A stretch of DNA of 37,094 bases, taken from Betaproteobacteria bacterium (GTDB taxonomy: Bacteria > Pseudomonadota > Gammaproteobacteria > Burkholderiales > Thiobacillaceae). The position numbers and the translations under genes are program-made. The notes beneath the pieces were generated by a model that ran no database searches, was not told the origin of the DNA, and was given only the letters and a program-made list of their open reading frames with translations. Within the stretch, counting starts at the first letter, position 1; each line of letters begins with the position of its first letter. The stretch is taken from assembly GCA_007280375.1 (NCBI GenBank), contig QYQG01000037.1, positions 1 through 37,094 on the forward strand. The letters run 5' to 3'. Positions 6,024 to 14,148 of this stretch are shown here, piece by piece.

Positions 6024-7415
6024 ATGAGAACACGATTGTTGCTGGCCCTATGGGGTCATTTGATAGCGGCGGGTACTTTGCCAGCACACGCCCTCGCGGC
6101 ACCGGTCACGCCGGTGGATCTGCGCCAGGCCATTGCCGCCGCCCTCAGCCAAAACCCCGACCTAGACGCCACGCGCAGCCAGATCCAACAAGCCGAGGCC
6201 GCCGTGCGTCAGGCCGAGGGCAACAAGCTGCCCCAGGTGAACCTCTCTCTGACCGGTTCGCGTAGCAATGACCCCCTAAATGCATTTGGCATGAAACTGG
6301 GGCAACGCCATGTAACCTTTGGCGACTTTGATGCCAGCCAATATATAGGCCCAAGCAGCGTAGGCGTCGAACCCAGCACACTCAATAACCCCGGGGCCGT
6401 CAACAACTTCAACACCCGTATCGAACTGCTCATGCCGATCTACAACGCCGGCCAGATCCAGAGCCATGTCGATACCGCCAAGTCCTATGTCCGGGCCGCG
6501 CAGTCTGGCGATGCGGTGGCGCGGCAACACCTCATCAAGCAGGTATTAATGGCCTACCAAGGCGTACACACCGCGCGCGCCTACATCACCCTGGCCGCCG
6601 ATGCGAACAAAGCCGCCCAAGAGTTTGCCCGCGTCAGTGACCGCCTCCATCAGCAAGGCATGGTCTTGAAGAGCGATGTCCTCTCCGCACGCGCCAACCT
6701 GCAAGAGATGAAGATCAAGGTCATCGAGGCCAAGAACGCTGAAGCCGCCGCCTTAGATCAACTCGCGCTGATGATGAGCCGCCCGCTCCACGAGGCCCTC
6801 GATGTCGGCGCGCCCGTCATCCCCAAACTCTTACCCGGCACGACGGCCGAACTGCGCGCCCAGGCCCTCGCCAAACACGCCGGTATCAACGCCTTACGCA
6901 ACCAGATCGACGGCGCCGGCCATCAGGTCAAAGCCGCCCGCGCCGAGCGCATGCCCAAGTTTAATGTCATGGCGCGGCAGGACTGGAACGACAAACAGAT
7001 CGGCCTAGAGGCCGCCTCCTACACCGTGGCCGGCGTCTTATCGTGGACGGCGTTCGACGGCGGCATCACCCGCGCCGCCATCGACCGTGCCGAGGCCGCA
7101 CGCAGTGAACTGGCCGCCAAGCTACGCCAAGCCGAAGCAGGCGTGGCGTATCAAGTCGGCGAGGCGCAGCGCAAGGCCCTCGAAGCCGACGAAAAGATCG
7201 TCGCCCGTGAGTCCGGCGTGGCGCAGGCCGAAGAGGCACAACGCCTGATCAAGAAACGCTATGAAAACGCCATGGCCACGGCCGTCGAGGTCTTGGCCGC
7301 ACAAGCCCAGAGCGACAAGGCGCGTGCCGATCTGGTCGCCGCACACTATGACGCCGCCGTCCAACGCGCAGAACTGCAACGCGTCGTTGGCGTACTCTCT
7401 GTCGATACCCTGTAA
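6024..7415 (+). CDS. TolC-family outer-membrane efflux channel
   Basis: Outer-membrane channel of a tripartite exporter; trimers of this family form a barrel plus a long periplasmic tunnel. The 463-aa protein starts at the ATG at 6024, with GGAGAG ending 5 nt upstream and a signal peptide (RLLLALWGHLIAAGTLPAHALA). The ORF-track start at 5970 lies inside the leader hairpin and spoils the signal peptide. The body has the duplicated OEP pattern: VDLRQAIAAALSQNPDLDATRSQI near the start, strand-like NLSLTGSRS and NTRIELLMPIYNAGQI, long Ala/Gln/Glu-rich helices, then a second half with VAGVLSWTAFDGGITRAAI and a closing helix ending QRVVGVLSVD. It contains no cysteine. It heads the operon with the adaptor 27 nt downstream and the RND permease after that, so it is most likely dedicated to that pump. 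Confidence 0.93.
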   Translation: MRTRLLLALWGHLIAAGTLPAHALAAPVTPVDLRQAIAAALSQNPDLDATRSQIQQAEAAVRQAEGNKLPQVNLSLTGSRSNDPLNAFGMKLGQRHVTFGDFDASQYIGPSSVGVEPSTLNNPGAVNNFNTRIELLMPIYNAGQIQSHVDTAKSYVRAAQSGDAVARQHLIKQVLMAYQGVHTARAYITLAADANKAAQEFARVSDRLHQQGMVLKSDVLSARANLQEMKIKVIEAKNAEAAALDQLALMMSRPLHEALDVGAPVIPKLLPGTTAELRAQALAKHAGINALRNQIDGAGHQVKAARAERMPKFNVMARQDWNDKQIGLEAASYTVAGVLSWTAFDGGITRAAIDRAEAARSELAAKLRQAEAGVAYQVGEAQRKALEADEKIVARESGVAQAEEAQRLIKKRYENAMATAVEVLAAQAQSDKARADLVAAHYDAAVQRAELQRVVGVLSVDTL

Positions 7416-7441
7416 ACCCCGTCGTGTTCGAGGTCTCCCCC

Positions 7442-8518
7442 ATGAAAAATATCCCCCTGACCGCCTTGGTCCTCGCCCTCTCTCTGACTGCCTGTTCTGA
7501 CCCTGCCGAGCAGGCCAGCGCAAACGCCGTCGTGCGCACGATCAACGCCGAGAGCGTCCTGATCGAACCCACCGAGACCGCCAGCGTCATCACCACCGCC
7601 GGCAGCGTCGTCGCCGTAGAATCGGTCAAGGTCGCCTCGCGCCTGATGGGTCACATCCGCGACATCGCCGTCGTGGAAGGGCAGGCCGTTAAGGCAGGGC
7701 AACGCCTCTTTACCGTCGATCCTATCGATGTCGAGGGCGCAGTCGAGCAAGCCCGACTCGGTTTACAGCAAGCCGAAGATGCCCGTAAAGATGCCAAGGC
7801 CGACTACGACCGCTTTGCCAACCTCTATAAAGACGAGGTCGTCACCCGGCAAAACTACGAGAAGATGAAGCTAGGCTACGAGATCGCGGTGTCGCGCGCC
7901 GCACAGGCCAAGGCCGGACTCGCTACGGCCACGGGGCAATTGCGTTACGCCACCGTCACCGCCCCGATCAGCGGCGTCGTCACCCAAAAGCTGGCCAATG
8001 AGGGGGATATCGCCGCGCCAGGCCACCCCGTGGTCATCGTCGAAAACACCGCGCACCTCCAAGTACAGACCAGCGTTGACGACAGCGTCTTCCGTAGCCT
8101 CAAGCAGGGTGACCGCATCAAGGTCGAGATCGACGGTCAAGCCGCCCCGCTCACCGCCAAGATCGCACGCATCTCTCCCGCCGCCGACCCGATGACCCAC
8201 ACCTATCTGGTCAAACTCGATGTGAGCGGTACGCGACTCCACAGTGGCGCCTTTGCCCGCGTGCATTTCGCCACCGGCCTGCGTCTGATGTTGGCCGTTC
8301 CCCAGACCGCACTACAAAACCGCGCGGGCATCGAAGGCGTCTTCGTCATCGACGCGCAGGGCATCGCCCAATACCGCATGGTGCGCGCCGGGGCCGAAAA
8401 AGCCGGTCAAGTCGAGATCCTATCCGGCCTGAGCGCGGGTGATCGCGTCGTCAGCAGCAAGGCCGCCACGGTGAATAACGGCGATCGCATCGTCGCCGCC
8501 CCTGCTGTAGCCAAATAA
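7442..8518 (+). CDS. RND efflux periplasmic adaptor (membrane fusion protein), lipoprotein
   Basis: Periplasmic adaptor linking the RND permease to the TolC-like channel. The 358-aa protein starts at the ATG at 7442 (GAGG 8 nt upstream). It has a lipoprotein signal with lipobox LTAC, lipidated Cys18, so the mature form is tethered to the inner membrane. The order is typical of HlyD/AcrA-type adaptors: first half of the lipoyl domain (RLMGHIRDIAVVEGQAVKAGQRLFTVD), an alpha-hairpin of about 75 residues (VEGAVEQARLGLQQAEDARKD...RAAQAKAGL), second lipoyl half (YATVTAPISGVVTQKLANEGDIAAPG), a beta-barrel domain, and a membrane-proximal domain (VPQTALQNRAGIEGVFVID). The short hairpin suits a TolC-type partner. 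Apart from the lipobox it has no cysteines. It sits 14 nt before the permease gene. Confidence 0.95.
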   Translation: MKNIPLTALVLALSLTACSDPAEQASANAVVRTINAESVLIEPTETASVITTAGSVVAVESVKVASRLMGHIRDIAVVEGQAVKAGQRLFTVDPIDVEGAVEQARLGLQQAEDARKDAKADYDRFANLYKDEVVTRQNYEKMKLGYEIAVSRAAQAKAGLATATGQLRYATVTAPISGVVTQKLANEGDIAAPGHPVVIVENTAHLQVQTSVDDSVFRSLKQGDRIKVEIDGQAAPLTAKIARISPAADPMTHTYLVKLDVSGTRLHSGAFARVHFATGLRLMLAVPQTALQNRAGIEGVFVIDAQGIAQYRMVRAGAEKAGQVEILSGLSAGDRVVSSKAATVNNGDRIVAAPAVAK

Positions 8519-8532
8519 CCGAGGCCGCCACC

Positions 8533-11500
8533 ATGAGCACGACCGACGACCACAGCAACGCACCCGAAAACCTCGCCGGAAAACTGGCGCGTATCTTCTT
8601 ACGCTCCAAGATGACGGCGCTGTTTATCCTCGCCGTTACCTTGACCGGCCTCTTGGCACTCATCGTCACGCCGCGCGAATACAACCCGCAGATCGTCGTC
8701 CCGGCCGCCAACATCATCGTCGCCAAGCCCGGCGCGTCGGCCGCCGAGATCCAAAACCTCGTGGTCAAACCGCTCGAGGCGATCATGAACGCGCAAGCCG
8801 GTGTCGATCACACCTACGGCTTTGCCAGCAACGACTTCGGCCTCGTCACGGTGCAATTTAAGGTCGGCGAAGACCAAGAAAAAAGCCTCGTCAAGCTCTA
8901 CAACCAGATCATGCAAAACTGGGATCGCATCCCGCCCGGCGCGATGGAACCCATCATCAAGCCGATCAATGTCGATGATGTGCCCATCATGACGCTCACG
9001 CTCAACTCCAGCACGCACGACGATATGCGCCTGCGGCAGGTGAGTCAGCGCGTGTTGGAACAGCTGCGTAATGTGCCTGGCGTCTCCTTCACGCAGATCC
9101 TGGGTGGTCGCGCCCAGGCACTCAATGTCTGGATAGACCCGCAACGCCTAGAGTCCTCGGGCGTCACCTTAGACCGTATCGATCAAGTCCTGAGCGGTAC
9201 CAATGTCGCCGCGCCCTTGGGCGACCTGGTGCAAAGTAATCGTAGCGTCCCCTTGCGCATGGCCTGTTTCCTGTGTTCCGCCGAGAAGGTACGCCAGATC
9301 GTCGTCGGCACCTCACGCACCGGTGCGCCTATCTATCTTCAAGATGTCGCCCGGATCGAAGATGGTGCGGTGGAGACCGAAGAGACCACCCGCTTTGCCT
9401 ATGGCCTCGCCAGTGCCGCCGGTTTGTCGCGTGATGAGCGCCCCGCCGTCACCCTCGCCATCGCCAAGAAGTCCGGCACCAACGCCGTGGTCGTCGCCGA
9501 TGCCGTCCTTGCCAAACTGGACGAACTAAAAAGCCAAGCCATCCCTGCCGGCATCGACATCGCCGTCACCCGCAACGATGGCGCCAAGGCCGATGCGGCG
9601 GTGAACGAACTGGTCATGCACCTCGGCATCGCCATCGCCTCGGTGGTCGTCATCCTCGTTGCCTTCTTGGGCTGGCGCGAGGCTGGCATCGTCACCATGA
9701 CCGTGCCGCTCATCCTCTTCGTGGTCCTCGCCGTCGGGTTTGTCGCCGGTCAGACCATGAACCGCATCACCCTGTTTGCACTCATCCTCTCGCTCGGACT
9801 CTTGGTCGATGCCGCCATTGTGGTGATCGAGAACATCCACCGCCACTTGCACCACGGCGGCGGCAAAGACTTTGGTCAGACCTTGATCACGGCCACCAAC
9901 GAGATCGGCAATCCGACCAATATCGCCACCATCGCCGTCATCTTGGCCTTCATCCCCATGGCCTTCGTCAGCGGCATGATGGGGCCATTCATGTTGCCCA
10001 TCCCCTTCAATGTGCCGATCGCCATGATCGCCTCCATCCTCGTCGCCTACATGGTCGTGCCGTGGGCCGCTAATCTATGGCTGCGCGGCAAGGCCTTGAA
10101 AGCCATGGAGACGACGCCTACGCTGGAAGAGATAGGCGAGTCGAAGCGAGACCCGTTGCACCGCGCCTATGTCGCCACCCTCACCCCGTTGATCGCCTCG
10201 GCCACCAAACGCAACATCACCTTTGCCCTCGTGCTCACCCTCTTGGGCGGCGCAATGTTGATGCCGGCCTGGCAATTCATCCGCCCATCAGGACTGAACG
10301 GCCCACTCTCGCCACTCGGTGTCGAGCTCAAGATGTTGCCTAACGACAACACCAACACCCTGTTGCTACAGGTTGACATGCCCACCGGCACGGCCTTGGC
10401 CGCGACGGATCAGGTCGCCCGAGCGGTGGGCGCGGTCATCGCCAAACACCCGCATGTCACCGATTATCAGACCTTCTCGGGCCTCACGGCCCCGATAGAC
10501 TTTGCCGCCCTCGTGCGCGGCGACATGATCAAGCGCGGCACCAATCTGGCCCAGATCCGCGTCAACCTCGTGGACAAACATCACCGCGATGATGCCTCGC
10601 ACAGCATCGCTATCCAGATGAACGAGGCCCTCGCCACCGTGCGCCAAAAACACCCCAGCGCCAACATCAAGCTCTACGAAACGCCACCCGGCCCGCCGGT
10701 ACAGGCGCAGATCTTGGCCGAACTCTACGGCCCGGATTACGAGCGACTACGCGCCGCCGCACCGATCATCGACAGCGCCTTCAAGGGCATCTACGGCATG
10801 ATCAATGTGGATGATTCGGTGACCGCCAACGCGGATAACTTCCACATCCAGATCGACCGTGAAAAGGCCATGCTCGCCGGCATCGTCCCCGGACAGATCG
10901 CCAAACTGCTGCGCGACTATGTGGCCGGTCTCAACATCGGCACGCTGCATGTGACCAGTGCCCGCGAGCCGATCGACATCCGCGTGCGCCTGCCGCATGA
11001 ACTACGCACCCAGCCTGAATCCTTGATGAGCCTGCGTATCACCAACCCGCACGGGCAACAGATCCCGCTGTCGGCCATTGCCAGCATCAAGCCGGTGCAA
11101 CAAGCGCGCCCCATCTACGATCGCGATCAACACCCCATGGTCATGGTCGGCGGCGAGCTGCTCAAGTCCAGCCCGGTGTACGCCGTACTCGCCTTGGATG
11201 CGCAGCTAGACGGCAAGGTGCTACCAGATGGCACCGTCTTCAAGACCGGCAATCTCGGCTTCACCCAGGCCAGCCCCAAGGATGTGGTGGAGAACACCCT
11301 GCTCTGGGGTGGTGAGATGCGCCTGACACTCGATGTCTTCCGCGACCTCGGTTCGGCCTTCATCGTCGCCCTCATCCTCATCTACCTGATGCTGGTCGGC
11401 TACTACAAGTCCTTCATGTTGCCGCTCATCGTCATGGGCGCGATCCCGCTCACCTTGGTTGGCGTCTTCCCCGGCCATGTCATCACCGGTCAGGCCTTCA

Positions 11501-11835
11501 CCGCCACCTCAATGATCGGCGTCATCGCCTTGGCCGGTGTCGTGGTGCGCAACTCGCTATTGCTGATCGACTTCATCCTCGATTATCGCAAACAAGGTTA
11601 CAGCCTGAAGGAGGCCGTGATCGAGGCCGGTGCGGTGCGTTTCCGCCCCATCCTGCTCACCGCCTTGGCCATCATCTTGGGTTCGGCCATCATGACCACC
11701 GACCCCGTGTTCGGCGGCCTCGCCGTCAGCCTCATCTTCGGCACCTTCGCCTCCACCGCACTGACCTTGGTCGTCATCCCCTTGGTGTACTTCCTCTGGC
11801 AGCGCAACGCCCAACCTACAACGACCCCCACCTAA
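8533..11835 (+). CDS. RND-family efflux permease with a unique periplasmic CxxC
   Basis: Inner-membrane, proton-driven pump of the RND superfamily, 1100 aa. It has the usual duplicated plan: TM1 (about 28-46), first periplasmic porter/docking part (50-360), TM2-6 (from ELVMHLGIAIASVVVILVAFLGWREAG), a second periplasmic part, and TM8-12 including GVIALAGVVVRNSLLLIDFI. Two things stand out. TM4 reads LGLLVDAAIVVIEN: the first of the two Asp residues of AcrB-type pumps (D407/D408) is kept and the second is Ala, as in CusA-type pumps, although other metal-pump signs are not evident. Also, the whole protein has only two cysteines, Cys245 and Cys248 (ACFLCSAEK), a CxxC in the first periplasmic docking region just after the intersubunit arm. 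That suggests redox or metal/sulfur chemistry at the periplasmic side. It is encoded between its adaptor and a DUF2892 gene (9 nt downstream). The substrate is unknown. Confidence 0.95.
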   Translation: MSTTDDHSNAPENLAGKLARIFLRSKMTALFILAVTLTGLLALIVTPREYNPQIVVPAANIIVAKPGASAAEIQNLVVKPLEAIMNAQAGVDHTYGFASNDFGLVTVQFKVGEDQEKSLVKLYNQIMQNWDRIPPGAMEPIIKPINVDDVPIMTLTLNSSTHDDMRLRQVSQRVLEQLRNVPGVSFTQILGGRAQALNVWIDPQRLESSGVTLDRIDQVLSGTNVAAPLGDLVQSNRSVPLRMACFLCSAEKVRQIVVGTSRTGAPIYLQDVARIEDGAVETEETTRFAYGLASAAGLSRDERPAVTLAIAKKSGTNAVVVADAVLAKLDELKSQAIPAGIDIAVTRNDGAKADAAVNELVMHLGIAIASVVVILVAFLGWREAGIVTMTVPLILFVVLAVGFVAGQTMNRITLFALILSLGLLVDAAIVVIENIHRHLHHGGGKDFGQTLITATNEIGNPTNIATIAVILAFIPMAFVSGMMGPFMLPIPFNVPIAMIASILVAYMVVPWAANLWLRGKALKAMETTPTLEEIGESKRDPLHRAYVATLTPLIASATKRNITFALVLTLLGGAMLMPAWQFIRPSGLNGPLSPLGVELKMLPNDNTNTLLLQVDMPTGTALAATDQVARAVGAVIAKHPHVTDYQTFSGLTAPIDFAALVRGDMIKRGTNLAQIRVNLVDKHHRDDASHSIAIQMNEALATVRQKHPSANIKLYETPPGPPVQAQILAELYGPDYERLRAAAPIIDSAFKGIYGMINVDDSVTANADNFHIQIDREKAMLAGIVPGQIAKLLRDYVAGLNIGTLHVTSAREPIDIRVRLPHELRTQPESLMSLRITNPHGQQIPLSAIASIKPVQQARPIYDRDQHPMVMVGGELLKSSPVYAVLALDAQLDGKVLPDGTVFKTGNLGFTQASPKDVVENTLLWGGEMRLTLDVFRDLGSAFIVALILIYLMLVGYYKSFMLPLIVMGAIPLTLVGVFPGHVITGQAFTATSMIGVIALAGVVVRNSLLLIDFILDYRKQGYSLKEAVIEAGAVRFRPILLTALAIILGSAIMTTDPVFGGLAVSLIFGTFASTALTLVVIPLVYFLWQRNAQPTTTPT

Positions 11836-11844
11836 AGGAAACCT

Positions 11845-12066
11845 ATGTCTATTGAACGCATCGTCCGCATCGTCGCCGGCCTTATGATCCTCCTCTCCCT
11901 GTTCCTCGCCCACAACGCGGGCACGGTCGACCTGACCGCCGCAAGCTGGCTCTGGTTCACCGCCTTCATCGGCGTCAACCTGCTCCAATCGGGGTTTACC
12001 AACCTCTGCCCGCTGGTCGCGATCCTCAAAAAACTCGGCTTTAAAGAAGGCGGCGCCTGCTGTTAA
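11845..12066 (+). CDS. DUF2892 (YgaP transmembrane-domain-like) inner-membrane protein
   Basis: Small 73-aa inner-membrane protein with two predicted membrane helices (about 7-23 and 33-51) and the family motif FTNLCPLVAILKKLG. In E. coli YgaP this type of membrane domain is fused to a rhodanese; here a separate membrane rhodanese lies 74 nt downstream. The protein has Cys55 in the FTxxCPL motif and ends in an unusual ACC. AAGGAAA precedes the ATG, and the gene follows the permease stop by 9 nt, so it is the last gene of the efflux operon before the terminator. Its cysteines and its frequent association with rhodaneses fit a role in sulfane-sulfur handling, but its biochemical activity is not established. 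Confidence 0.9.
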   Translation: MSIERIVRIVAGLMILLSLFLAHNAGTVDLTAASWLWFTAFIGVNLLQSGFTNLCPLVAILKKLGFKEGGACC

Positions 12067-12090
12067 GCGTAAGCAAACTTCCTACCCTCT

Positions 12091-12127
12091 GACAGGCTGG
12101 AGTAAAATCCCAGCCTGTCGTTCTTTC
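12091..12127 (+). terminator. Rho-independent terminator of the efflux operon
   Basis: GACAGGCTGG and CCAGCCTGTC make a perfect 10-bp stem around a 9-nt loop (12091-12119), followed by the T-rich GTTCTTTCT. It lies 24 nt after the DUF2892 stop and 13 nt before the rhodanese gene, so the rhodanese-glutaredoxin pair either has its own start or depends on read-through. Confidence 0.85.
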
Positions 12128-12140
12128 TGCGGTCTTTACC

Positions 12141-12557
12141 ATGCCTATCGATTTCATCACCCAAAACATCTGGCTCATCATCTTGGTCCTCACCTCCGGC
12201 CTCATGCTGGTCATGCCCTCGTTAACCGGCAAACTCTCCGGTGTCGTGCAGATTGGCCCACAAGAGGTCGTGCGCCTGTTCAACCACGAAGACGCCCTCA
12301 TCCTCGATGTACGCGAAGACTCCGAATTCCGCGATGGCCATGTCCCCAAGTCACGCCATATCCCGCTCGGCAAGCTCAAGGCCGAGATCGGCGGACTCGA
12401 AAAATATAAAGACCGCGCCGTCATCGCCATCTGCCGTAGCGGCAACCGCTCACAAAGTGCCTGCGGCCAGTTACGCCGCGCCGGTTTCACCAAGGTACAC
12501 AACCTCGCCGGCGGCATCGGCTCGTGGGACCAAGCCGGTCTACCCAAAGAACGCTAA
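12141..12557 (+). CDS. Membrane-anchored rhodanese (YibN-like sulfurtransferase)
   Basis: Single-domain rhodanese transferring sulfane sulfur through a cysteine persulfide. The 138-aa protein has an N-terminal membrane helix (about residues 9-27, WLIILVLTSGLMLVM) and a rhodanese domain from about 38 with ALILDVREDSEFRDGHVP and the active-site loop CRSGNRS, nucleophile Cys98, ending AGGIGSW. Size and layout match E. coli YibN, which is likewise followed by grxC. The YibN partner genes secB and gpsA are not here. The catalytic domain would probably face the cytoplasm, as in YibN. It is co-directional with the efflux operon but separated from it by a strong terminator; the glutaredoxin gene follows after 24 nt. 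Confidence 0.92.
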   Translation: MPIDFITQNIWLIILVLTSGLMLVMPSLTGKLSGVVQIGPQEVVRLFNHEDALILDVREDSEFRDGHVPKSRHIPLGKLKAEIGGLEKYKDRAVIAICRSGNRSQSACGQLRRAGFTKVHNLAGGIGSWDQAGLPKER

Positions 12558-12581
12558 TCTATTAAACGCCTAGGAACGACC

Positions 12582-12839
12582 ATGCCCATCGTAAAAATGT
12601 ATTGCACCGCGACCTGCCCCTACTGCGTCATGGCCGAAAAGCTCCTCAACCGCAAGGGCGTTACCACGATCGAAAAGATCCGCGTTGACCTACAGCCCGA
12701 GCAGCGCGACGCCATGATCGCGCTCACCGGCCGCCGCACCGTGCCACAAGTCTTTATCGGCGAACAGCACATCGGTGGCTTTGACGACCTCTCTGAGCTG
12801 GATGCCGCAGGCGACCTAGAGCCCTTGCTCGCAGCGTAA
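12582..12839 (+). CDS. grxC: Glutaredoxin 3
   Basis: Cytoplasmic dithiol glutaredoxin using glutathione to reduce disulfides and mixed disulfides. The 85-aa length is standard. Visible features: active-site CPYC (Cys12/Cys15) preceded by an extra Cys8, the cis-proline loop RRTVPQVFI, and the glutathione-binding GGFDDL. It forms a pair with the YibN-like rhodanese upstream, as in E. coli, and could reduce persulfides or glutathione-bound products of that enzyme. It converges with prmC; only 11 nt separate the stops and no terminator hairpin is visible there. Confidence 0.96.
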   Translation: MPIVKMYCTATCPYCVMAEKLLNRKGVTTIEKIRVDLQPEQRDAMIALTGRRTVPQVFIGEQHIGGFDDLSELDAAGDLEPLLAA

Positions 12840-12850
12840 GCACGCGCCGA

Positions 12851-13708
12851 TCACGCCCACCGCCCTAGACTCAACCGATCCAATCCGGCAAGATCGTGTT
12901 GCGTCTCCACCTGCACAAAGCCCCGCTGGGTAAGGAGTGCGCGTACCGCCGTCCCTTGGTTATAGCCGTGCTCCAACATCAACCAGCCGCCAGAGACAAG
13001 ATGATCGGGCGCAGCCGCGATCAGGCGACGGATCGTATCCAGCCCCTCCACGCCCGATGCCAAGGCCAGTGCCGGTTCAAAGCGCAGATCGCCTTGCGCA
13101 AGATGTGGATCCGCCGCCGCGATATAGGGCGGATTCGAGACGATGCCAGCAAAGCGTTGTCCGCCTAACGGTGCGAACAGATCGCCCTCGACAAAACGCA
13201 ACGCCGCGCCCAACGCACGCGCATTCTCCTGCGCGACGGCGAGGGCATCGGGACTGATATCCAGCGCCGTCACCTCCGCCTCCGGTCGTTCCAGCGCCAA
13301 CGAGATCGCCACACAGCCGCTCCCCGTCCCCACATCCAACAGCGCCACCCTCGCCCCCGCAGGCCACTGCGTCAACGCCGCCTCAAGCAAATGTTCCGTC
13401 TCGGGGCGGGGGATCAAAACCGCCGCCGTGACCTTAAAGTCGCGCCCATAAAACTCACGCACGCCCACGATCTGCGCAATCGGCTCGCCCGCTAAACGAC
13501 GCGCCAATGCCGCATCCAAGCGTTGCTGCCACTCCGCGCACAGGGTCTCATCGCCGTGCGCCACCAGCCACACCCGAGGCTGGCCCAGCGCGTAACTCGC
13601 CAGGGCGTGCGCCTCAATCCGCGCCTCGGCCGGCGAAAAGACATGGACACGGGCTAAGGCATGCTGTGCGTCCCCCAGCCATGCGGTCAAGGTGATCGCA
13701 GGGATCAA
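12851..13708 (-). CDS. prmC: Peptide chain release factor N5-glutamine methyltransferase, TTG start
   Basis: SAM-dependent methylase of the glutamine in the GGQ motif of release factors RF1 and RF2. The 285-aa product shows the PrmC landmarks: helical N-terminal domain (AEARIEAHALASYALG), EFYGRDFKV, RPETEHLLE, the SAM site LLDVGTGSGCVAISLA and catalytic NPPYI. I place the start at the TTG at 13708, which forms a TTGA overlap with the stop of the upstream gene and gives a typical PrmC N-terminus and length (E. coli 277 aa). The ORF-track ATG at 13756 adds 16 residues inside the upstream gene. In E. coli and many relatives prmC directly follows prfA; here a 3.4-kb block has come between them. 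Confidence 0.93.
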   Translation of the reverse strand: MIPAITLTAWLGDAQHALARVHVFSPAEARIEAHALASYALGQPRVWLVAHGDETLCAEWQQRLDAALARRLAGEPIAQIVGVREFYGRDFKVTAAVLIPRPETEHLLEAALTQWPAGARVALLDVGTGSGCVAISLALERPEAEVTALDISPDALAVAQENARALGAALRFVEGDLFAPLGGQRFAGIVSNPPYIAAADPHLAQGDLRFEPALALASGVEGLDTIRRLIAAAPDHLVSGGWLMLEHGYNQGTAVRALLTQRGFVQVETQHDLAGLDRLSLGRWA

Positions 13709-14148
13709 CGCGGCGGTGCGGGGGGTGTATTTACAGGCGCTGACGGCGCGCCCCATGCGGGTAGCGGACGCGGCTCATACACCACCGGCGGTGGTGGGAT
13801 CATCATTGCATCCCACTTCTGGGAAAGATCCTTGATATAGCCATCACCCTCGACGCGCATACGCCTCTGGAGGATCTCCAGCCGAAAAGCCAAATCAGGC
13901 GCCAAGCTCGCATCCTCCGTGCCTTGCAGGCCGTCTAACGCGGCATCGAGCAGATAGTGCGAAACCTGTTTCCACTCCTCCTCGGTGAAATAATCTTGTA
14001 GCGTGGCCAGCTTCCCCTTCAGTGAGTCACTGGCGTTAACCGTGCCCGTCGGCGCGGCGACAGTACCATTTACGGGTGGCATCGGGGCCGCGCCCAAGAC
14101 GGGGGAGGTTACCAGGGTCAACAAAAACACCGAAAGCAGACGGGACAT
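13705..14148 (-). CDS. Small exported protein of unknown function, Pro-rich C-terminus
   Basis: I do not recognise this 147-aa protein. It has a clear signal peptide (LLSVFLLTLVTSPVLGA, cut near residue 20), a Thr/Ala/Pro-rich linker, a helical middle (DYFTEEEWKQVSHYLLDAALDGL and FRLEILQRRMRV), and a proline-rich tail (PPPPVVYEPRPLP). It is predicted to be periplasmic or secreted. It overlaps prmC by 4 bp (TTGA), so the two are translationally coupled although no functional link is evident. It is divergent from the MMPL gene across a 144-bp intergenic region. Confidence 0.75.
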   Translation of the reverse strand: MSRLLSVFLLTLVTSPVLGAAPMPPVNGTVAAPTGTVNASDSLKGKLATLQDYFTEEEWKQVSHYLLDAALDGLQGTEDASLAPDLAFRLEILQRRMRVEGDGYIKDLSQKWDAMMIPPPPVVYEPRPLPAWGAPSAPVNTPPAPPR

